Shown here: piece after piece, positions 5,953 to 10,767 of the stretch
Position numbering within the stretch: the stretch's first letter is position 1
Layout: every line of letters starts with the position of its first letter
Origin: JAVWIF01 sp036639635
Lineage (GTDB): Bacteria > Bacillota_I > Bacilli_A > Erysipelotrichales > Erysipelotrichaceae
Reading direction: 5' to 3'
Length of the DNA: 10,767 nucleotides
Assembly (NCBI GenBank): GCA_036639635.1
Contig: JAVWIF010000057.1
Span: forward strand, 1-10,767
Position numbers and translations under genes: made by a program
The notes under the pieces: generated by a model
Database searches by the model: none
Seen by the model: only the letters and a program-made list of their open reading frames with translations
Told to the model about the DNA's origin: nothing

Positions 5953-7071
5953 ATGAAGATAAAGAAAAAATTTAGAGTTGAGATACTTGTGATAGTATGT
6001 ACTTTATTGATTAGTTATGTGGGAAGTGCTTTTGTATTAAATAGAACGTTAGCTCCAGAAGATGTTCGTATTCGTAATTTCTTTATGGAAGATAAGAATA
6101 GCTTGGATGTTGTTGTAATTGGCTCTAGTGCTGTTTATACGTCCTACAGTGCGCCTCTTGCTTGGCATGAGTTTGGAGTGACAAGTTATGCATTAGCTAG
6201 CGCAGGGGCTCCTATGGGCATTGCTAAATCGATGATCATTGAAAGTGAGAACCGGCAAAAGCCAAAAGCAATTGTTGTTGACTTAAATGGGATTATGTAC
6301 AATGATTTCTTTGAGAATAAAGAAGGATCGTTGCGCTTATGGATTGATAATATGCCATACTCTAAAAATAAAATGGATACCATACGTGAGGTTGTACCAA
6401 AAAAAGATCAAGATACTTATAAGTTTCCCATTCTAAAATATCATGACAATTGGAAAGAGATAGAGCAAGCATTACCAATGGCTTTACAGGAAATAGAAAC
6501 AAGGATTAGAAAAGATAACCTTGCGATTAGTGGATATGCCGGTGTTTCATCATTTGCTAAACGTGAAAATATTATAGAGAATATAGACTTTAGCCAAACA
6601 ACGAAATTACATAAAGACTCTGGTAAACATTTACAAGAGTTGTTAGCATATTTACAAAAGAAAGACACAAAGAATGTGGTATTTATGATACCACCGCGCT
6701 ATTATGATGAAAAGATGTTAGACGATCGTAAAATCTTGAATACAGCAAGTCAAATGGTACAAAAAGCAGGCTTTCAAGTCTATGATTTAGATCAAGAATT
6801 ACATACGATGAAACTAGATCCACATTATGATTATTATAATCAAGATCATGTAAATATTCATGGACAACGGAAAGTAACGAAGTACTTAATGGAACGTTTA
6901 CAAAAAGATTTTCAAATACAAGGAAATCATAATGATCATGTGAAAAAGAAATGGGATAAAGAATATCAAACATATGAGAAAGTCTATGAATTTATAGACC
7001 AAAAGATAAAGAGCGACTATCATAAATATTGGACTTATAAGGATTTAAGAAAACAAGGCGTCATTGATTAA
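5953..7071 (+). CDS. membrane-anchored SGNH hydrolase-like protein (DltD/AlgX-like role)
   Basis: This 372-residue protein has an N-terminal signal anchor (about 9-28) preceded by lysines, so the rest should lie outside the membrane. The motif VVVIGSSAVY (53-62) matches SGNH block I, with S59 the likely nucleophile, and NQDHVNIHG (296-304) matches block V, where D298/H299 are the likely partners. The pattern S...SAPLAWHEFG after block I is typical of SGNH proteins beside MBOAT genes. DltD and AlgX/AlgJ play comparable accessory or second-transferase roles. The tail (330-372) is highly charged and probably helical. I chose the ATG at 5953 over the GTG at 5941 because AGGTGGTG (5939-5946) sits just before it. 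The gap to the MBOAT gene is 12 bases. Sequence identity to DltD itself is not evident. Confidence 0.78.
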   Translation: MKIKKKFRVEILVIVCTLLISYVGSAFVLNRTLAPEDVRIRNFFMEDKNSLDVVVIGSSAVYTSYSAPLAWHEFGVTSYALASAGAPMGIAKSMIIESENRQKPKAIVVDLNGIMYNDFFENKEGSLRLWIDNMPYSKNKMDTIREVVPKKDQDTYKFPILKYHDNWKEIEQALPMALQEIETRIRKDNLAISGYAGVSSFAKRENIIENIDFSQTTKLHKDSGKHLQELLAYLQKKDTKNVVFMIPPRYYDEKMLDDRKILNTASQMVQKAGFQVYDLDQELHTMKLDPHYDYYNQDHVNIHGQRKVTKYLMERLQKDFQIQGNHNDHVKKKWDKEYQTYEKVYEFIDQKIKSDYHKYWTYKDLRKQGVID

Positions 7072-7091
7072 AAGAAACGAGGGGTATAACC

Positions 7092-8594
7092 ATGATTAAT
7101 GTTTTAGAATACTTAGAAGAGAGTGCTAGAAAGTTTCCTAATAAAATTGCTTTCCAAGATGAAAGTACAAGTATTACGTATCAAGAACTAGTAATAGAGA
7201 GTAAACGTATGGGTTCTTCTTTAGCAAAACTAGTAAAGCCAAGAACGCCAATTCCAGTGTACATGGAAAAAAGCGTAGAAACGATGACGTTGTTCTTTGG
7301 TATTGTGTATGCAGGGTGTTTTTATGTCATGCTAGACACCAAACAACCAAAAGTACGCGTGGATCATATATTAGCAACCTTAGAATCTGATTTCATTGTG
7401 AGCGCAGATAGTGCTGCAGAAGATTTTGAAAAACTTGAATTTAAGGGTACTTGTATCGATGTGTTGGATTTAAAACAAGACATGGATGAAGCCTTATTAG
7501 CGCGTATTAGAGCACAAGCACTAGATGTTGATCCTTTGTATGGAATCTTTACTTCTGGCTCTACAGGCGTTCCAAAAGGTGTCATAGTGGCACATCGGAG
7601 TGTGATTGACTTTATTGATATCTTTACGGAAACATTTAAAATCACAAATGAAGACATCATTGGTAATCAAGCCCCATGGGATTTTGACGTATCAGTAAAA
7701 GATATCTATTCAACAATAGCAAGTAGTGCTACGATGCAAATCATTCCTAAACAATACTTTTCAAACCCAACAAAACTATTAGATTACTTATGTGAACGTA
7801 ATGTAACAACGATTATTTGGGCAGTATCAGCAGTTTGTATCATTAGTATTTTAAAAGGTTTTAAATACAAAATACCAGCGTTACAAAAAGTTATGTTTAG
7901 TGGGGAAGTAATGCCAATTAAACAACTCAACGTTTGGAAAGAATACTTACCAAATGCGATGTATGTAAATTTATATGGACCTACAGAAATTACTTGTAAT
8001 TGTACGTACCATATCATTCAAGAAGACTATGAACCAGGAGATGTGATTCCCATTGGTATACCATTTAAGAATGAACATGTGTTCTTATTAGATGATGAAG
8101 ATAACGAAGTAAGTGCTGTCGGAAAACTTGGTGAAATTGTTGTATCAGGAACGGCGGTAACCCTAGGTTATTATAACAATGCGGAACAAACGCAAAAAGC
8201 ATTTGTTCAAAATCCTTTGAACAAAAACTACTTAGAAACGATTTATCGTACAGGAGATTTAGGATATTATAATGAAGATGGACTTTTCTGTTTTGCTTCT
8301 AGAAAAGACTTTCAAATTAAACATATGGGACATCGTATTGAATTAGGCGAAATTGAAAGTATGATGGAAAAAGTAACACAAATAGAACGTGCTTGTTGTA
8401 TCTTTGAAAACAATAAAATATATGGTTTCTATAATGGTGATATCGAACGTAAGGAATTAATTCAAGAATTAAAGATTACATTACCAGTCTTTATGATTCC
8501 TAATGTATTTAAACAAGTAGAACAATTTCCAATTACAAAGAATGGAAAAATTGATCGTAATAAATTAAAAGAAATGATTGGGGTGAAAAAATAA
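7092..8594 (+). CDS. amino acid adenylating ligase for a carrier protein (DltA-like)
   Basis: This 500-residue cytoplasmic enzyme should activate an amino acid with ATP and load it on the carrier encoded two genes on. It is the length of DltA and has the full ANL motif set: TSGSTGVPKG (154-163), YGPTE (295-299), YRTGD (385-389), DFQIKHMGHRIELGEIE (406-422) and NGKIDR (484-489) with catalytic K486. The pocket segment WDFDVSVKD (196-204) keeps D199, the equivalent of GrsA Asp235 that binds the substrate amine, but has K203 where GrsA has Trp239 and DltA has Met. At FSGEVMP (269-275), S270 replaces the DltA Cys (C269 in B. cereus DltA) linked to D-alanine chirality. The substrate may therefore not be D-alanine. 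GAGGGG (7080-7085) precedes the start, 20 bases after the previous gene. Confidence 0.88.
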   Translation: MINVLEYLEESARKFPNKIAFQDESTSITYQELVIESKRMGSSLAKLVKPRTPIPVYMEKSVETMTLFFGIVYAGCFYVMLDTKQPKVRVDHILATLESDFIVSADSAAEDFEKLEFKGTCIDVLDLKQDMDEALLARIRAQALDVDPLYGIFTSGSTGVPKGVIVAHRSVIDFIDIFTETFKITNEDIIGNQAPWDFDVSVKDIYSTIASSATMQIIPKQYFSNPTKLLDYLCERNVTTIIWAVSAVCIISILKGFKYKIPALQKVMFSGEVMPIKQLNVWKEYLPNAMYVNLYGPTEITCNCTYHIIQEDYEPGDVIPIGIPFKNEHVFLLDDEDNEVSAVGKLGEIVVSGTAVTLGYYNNAEQTQKAFVQNPLNKNYLETIYRTGDLGYYNEDGLFCFASRKDFQIKHMGHRIELGEIESMMEKVTQIERACCIFENNKIYGFYNGDIERKELIQELKITLPVFMIPNVFKQVEQFPITKNGKIDRNKLKEMIGVKK

Positions 8595-9778
8595 TGGTAC
8601 AACCAACGTATAATGAAGTAATCGAACACCTTGGTACACCGGCTTATGTATTTGATTGTGATGAAGTAAAAAGACGTATTCAACTATTACGTGAACACTT
8701 AGGTAATCAGGTTCATTTATGCTATGCCATGAAAGCCAATCCATTTGTCATTGGAACAATTACAAATGATATTGATCGCTATGAAGTTTGTTCTCCAGGA
8801 GAATTTAAGATTTGTGAGCGTGCCAATATTCCAATGGAAAAAGTTGTTCTTTCAGGGGTTTATAAAGAAAAGCTAGATACATTAAGAATCGTTGCTACCT
8901 ATCGTGATAGTATTACGTATACAGCCGAATCTTTACAACAATTTCATTTATTAAATAAAGCAGCACTTGAAAATAATATAATTATTCGTGTCTTATTACG
9001 TCTTACCACTGGTAATCAATTTGGAATTGATGAAAGTGAAGTATGTCAATTAATTAAAGAGCGTGCACTGTATCCTAATATAAATATTATTGGGATTCAA
9101 CACTTCTCAGGAACACAACGTAAAAGAATCTCTAAGTATACTGAAGAACTAGCATATTGTGATGAAGTTTTAACAAAACTTGCTAATGAGTATGATTATG
9201 TTGCCCAAGAATTAGAATTTGGACCTGGTTTCTTTGTTGAATATTTTCAAGATCAGAAACCTTATGATGAAGTGGCTTTGTTAGAAGAATTTAAAACACT
9301 GTTAGATAATTTACACTTCAAAGGACAAATCACTTTAGAATTAGGAAGATTTATTGTCGCAAGTTGTGGTACCTACTATACACAAATAGTGGATCAAAAA
9401 CACAATAAAGATATTTCTTTCTGTATTGTTGATGGTGGAATTCATCAAATGAATTACTTTGGACAAATGTTAGCGATGAAACTACCATACTATCGTCATT
9501 TAAGTAAGGAAACTTCACTAGGTGAATCTAGCAAGCATAACATTTGTGGGTCATTATGTACGATTAATGATAATCTTGTGAAAAGTTTACCACTAACAAA
9601 TCCTAAAATTGGAGATATATTAGAGTTTCAACGTGTTGGTGCATATTCCATGAGTGAAAGTATTGGTTTATTCCTTAGCAGAGATTTACCAAAAATATTT
9701 CTTTTCACAAAAAGTGATGGATATGATATAATGCGAGATAGATTCGAAACGAATATTTTGAATTATAAAAATGTATAA
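8594..9778 (+). CDS. fold-type III PLP-dependent decarboxylase (LysA/ornithine decarboxylase superfamily)
   Basis: This 394-residue enzyme has the two-domain alanine racemase/decarboxylase fold. The PLP lysine is K47 in CYAMKANP (43-50). GIQHFSGTQ (167-175) matches the HxGSQ block, ELEFGPGFF (206-214) the phosphate-binding glycines, ELGR (249-252) the EPGR block, VDGGIHQMNYFGQ (279-291) the DGG block, CGSLCTIND (318-326) the C-E-S-x-D block, and GAYSMS (349-354) the C-terminal Tyr motif. In diaminopimelate decarboxylase the residue after the catalytic Cys is Glu. Here it is T323, so the substrate is probably not diaminopimelate. The style is closer to decarboxylases of carrier-linked or secondary-metabolite pathways (exosortase-associated type, BtrK). 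Its ATG overlaps the ligase stop by one base, implying coupled translation and stoichiometry. An amino acid racemase role is less likely but not excluded. Confidence 0.85.
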   Translation: MVQPTYNEVIEHLGTPAYVFDCDEVKRRIQLLREHLGNQVHLCYAMKANPFVIGTITNDIDRYEVCSPGEFKICERANIPMEKVVLSGVYKEKLDTLRIVATYRDSITYTAESLQQFHLLNKAALENNIIIRVLLRLTTGNQFGIDESEVCQLIKERALYPNINIIGIQHFSGTQRKRISKYTEELAYCDEVLTKLANEYDYVAQELEFGPGFFVEYFQDQKPYDEVALLEEFKTLLDNLHFKGQITLELGRFIVASCGTYYTQIVDQKHNKDISFCIVDGGIHQMNYFGQMLAMKLPYYRHLSKETSLGESSKHNICGSLCTINDNLVKSLPLTNPKIGDILEFQRVGAYSMSESIGLFLSRDLPKIFLFTKSDGYDIMRDRFETNILNYKNV

Positions 9779-9793
9779 AGGAGAAACTTACAA

Positions 9794-10018
9794 ATGGAAA
9801 AATTATTAGAGATTTTAGAAGAAATCAACCCAGATGTTGATTTCAAAAACTGCACTACCTTAATTGATGATGGACTATTGGATTCTTTATCAATTCTTCA
9901 AATTGTATCAGAGATTAGTGATGAATTTGATATTGAAGTAAGTGCACCAGATATTGTTCCTGAAAACTTCAATTCAGCAGCAGCATTATGGAGTATGATT
10001 CAAGGTTTACAAGAGTAA
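9794..10018 (+). CDS. DltC-like acyl/aminoacyl carrier protein
   Basis: This 74-residue acidic protein has a four-helix carrier-protein pattern with the phosphopantetheine attachment site at DDGLLDSLSILQIV (25-38); the modified residue is S31 in the D-S-L motif. It should carry the activated substrate as a thioester from the ligase to the MBOAT transferase. The length and the LLDSLSI motif resemble DltC, while fatty-acid ACP usually has DSLDxVE. AAAGGAG (9777-9783) overlaps the decarboxylase stop codon and gives good spacing to the ATG. It is the last gene before a strong terminator. A phosphopantetheinyl transferase is needed to activate it, and none is encoded in this window. Confidence 0.9.
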   Translation: MEKLLEILEEINPDVDFKNCTTLIDDGLLDSLSILQIVSEISDEFDIEVSAPDIVPENFNSAAALWSMIQGLQE

Positions 10019-10022
10019 AATT

Positions 10023-10058
10023 AATCCTACAATGGAATTCCATTGTAGGATTTTTTTC
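10023..10058 (+). terminator. strong rho-independent terminator of the Dlt-like operon
   Basis: Bases 10023-10052 are a perfect 15+15 palindrome (AATCCTACAATGGAA and its complement) followed by a run of seven T (10051-10057). It begins four bases after the carrier-protein stop and should end the operon, so the next gene needs its own promoter. Confidence 0.92.
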
Positions 10059-10074
10059 TATCAAAAATTAGAAT

Positions 10075-10103
10075 TTGCATTACGTTTCGTTTTGTTTTAT
10101 AAT
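10075..10103 (+). promoter_or_regulatory. sigma-A promoter of the VanZ-like gene
   Basis: TTGCAT (10075-10080), a 17-base spacer and a perfect TATAAT (10098-10103) lie between the operon terminator and the next gene. The -35 box matches only at TTG, but the -10 and spacing are ideal. Confidence 0.6.
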
Positions 10104-10139
10104 AAATCTAATTCAAAAGGGGAATATGGGGGAAATATA

Positions 10140-10688
10140 ATGAAACAAGAGATTACTAAGTTTGAAATACGACCGATTGTTTTAAGTGTATTAAGTGTTT
10201 GTTGGATGAGCATGATGATGTATTTGAGTGCTTGTTACGATATTGGAGTGATCAATACAAATAATTGGTTAATGAATATTATCATTGATATAATATATCA
10301 TCATCCAAGTGAGACAATGGTTGCTTTATATTATGTTAAGATTTGGAAAGTATGTAAACTTTGCTTGTTTTTTGGTTTAGGTATTTTACTTGCTTGTACC
10401 TTTATTGCAAGTATGGTTGTCAATCATATAATTCGTAAAGTCATTTTTTACTCTTCCTTAATTACGTTGTTATGCACGATGATGCTTTTTGATGGATGGC
10501 AAGAATGCATTACGATCTTTCAAAGTATCCCACCAATAGAAGTTGCTTTATATGGGCTTGTTATGACAATCGGTTTTATTGGAGTAGTCATTGTACGATT
10601 GGTATATATTCGTTGGTTATGCTATAAAGGTGATAAAGCCTCTTTGATTTATAAAGCAAAAGCAATGAGTTATAATTCAGAAAGATAA
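10140..10688 (+). CDS. divergent VanZ-like integral membrane protein
   Basis: This 182-residue membrane protein has about four hydrophobic segments (roughly 12-32, 70-95, 101-120 and 135-158). The order of features recalls VanZ: a W-x-S-M-M-M-Y-L-S segment near the N-terminus (22-30), a WKVCKLCLFFGLGILLA stretch (69-85) aligning by eye with the family's R-K-x-A-H-F-x-E-Y, and FDGWQECITIF (117-127) where VanZ proteins have D-E-x-H-Q. The family's His residues are absent, so it is divergent or the call is wrong. VanZ-type proteins lower binding of teicoplanin and related lipoglycopeptides by an unclear mechanism. I chose the ATG at 10140 because GGGGG (10128-10132) precedes it by seven bases. 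The in-frame extension to 10032 would begin inside the terminator, before the promoter. Confidence 0.55.
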   Translation: MKQEITKFEIRPIVLSVLSVCWMSMMMYLSACYDIGVINTNNWLMNIIIDIIYHHPSETMVALYYVKIWKVCKLCLFFGLGILLACTFIASMVVNHIIRKVIFYSSLITLLCTMMLFDGWQECITIFQSIPPIEVALYGLVMTIGFIGVVIVRLVYIRWLCYKGDKASLIYKAKAMSYNSER

Positions 10689-10713
10689 AAAATAGGAATT
10701 CACCTATTTTTTC
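10687..10713. terminator. bidirectional terminator between convergent genes
   Basis: AAAAAATAGG (10687-10696) pairs perfectly with CCTATTTTTT (10703-10712) around a 6-base loop. A T-run flanks the stem in both directions, so it can serve the VanZ-like gene on the plus strand and the partial gene on the minus strand. It begins within the TAA of the VanZ-like gene. Confidence 0.75.
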
Positions 10714-10767
10714 TTTTGACAGCTGTTTTATAAACTTCCATATCTTTTCTCATGGCGATAACGATAA
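10700..10767 (-). CDS. C-terminal end of a convergent gene, unidentified (partial)
   Basis: On the minus strand an open frame enters from the right edge and reads IVIAMRKDMEVYKTAVKRKN then R and a TGA stop (10702-10700). A short hydrophobic piece followed by a basic tail would suit the end of a membrane protein, but only 22 codons are visible and no family can be named. The terminator hairpin that overlaps its stop codon supports a real gene end. The upstream part lies outside the window. Confidence 0.4.
   Translation of the reverse strand, partial: IVIAMRKDMEVYKTAVKRKNR

Noticed and set aside
6183..8683. Several minus-strand open frames opposite the SGNH, ligase and decarboxylase genes
   Set aside because: All are antisense to strongly supported genes, lack ribosome sites and show no recognisable domains.
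4351..10018. Calling the operon a standard dltABCD operon
   Set aside because: The MBOAT is AlgI-sized, the ligase lacks the DltA Cys and Met pocket residues, the order differs and a decarboxylase is embedded, so D-alanylation cannot be assumed.
10032..10139. Longer N-terminus for the VanZ-like protein
   Set aside because: It would start within the perfect terminator hairpin and upstream of the TATAAT promoter; the ATG at 10140 has a proper ribosome site.

Overview
The window is AT-rich bacterial DNA with strong AGGAGG-type ribosome binding sites, short intergenic gaps and hairpin plus T-run terminators. This is typical of a low-GC Bacillota (Firmicutes). The protein style would fit an Erysipelotrichia- or Clostridia-like gut bacterium, but the lineage is a guess.

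Region 1 (1 to about 1750) has no intact gene and is a graveyard of mobile DNA. It opens with what looks like a decayed type III toxin-antitoxin locus: a repeat-like RNA unit (34-77), a strong terminator (77-119), and a ToxN/AbiQ-family toxin pseudogene broken by stops, a frameshift near its start and a missing internal segment (129-508). It is followed by a 14-base tandem repeat, a possible promoter, and a minus-strand DDE transposase relic (about 865-1620).

Region 2 (1753-3650) is a two-gene ABC exporter operon. The ATPase is of the BcrA/LanF type, with Glu in place of the Q-loop Gln. The permease start overlaps the end of the ATPase gene. The likely promoter is covered by a perfect inverted repeat that looks like a repressor operator, and a long perfect hairpin ends the operon.

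Region 3 (3758-4125) is a monocistronic 75-residue hypothetical gene with its own candidate promoter and terminator.

Region 4 (4264-10058) is the centrepiece, a tight five-gene operon: AlgI/DltB-like MBOAT acyltransferase, membrane-anchored SGNH (DltD/AlgX-like) protein, DltA-like amino acid adenylating ligase, fold-type III PLP decarboxylase, and DltC-like carrier protein. It resembles the dlt pathway for D-alanylation of teichoic acids but has a different order, an added decarboxylase, and a ligase that differs from DltA at substrate-pocket positions. My reading is that the ligase charges the carrier with an amino acid or amine-bearing acid, that the decarboxylase either supplies that substrate or trims it on the carrier (as BtrK does in butirosin biosynthesis), and that the MBOAT and SGNH proteins move the group onto an extracellular polymer. 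The substrate and acceptor are unknown.

Region 5 (10075-10767) holds a divergent VanZ-like membrane protein with its own promoter, then a bidirectional terminator and the last codons of a convergent minus-strand gene. The ABC exporter, the Dlt-like operon and the VanZ-like gene share a cell-envelope theme, possibly resistance to cationic or glycopeptide antimicrobials.
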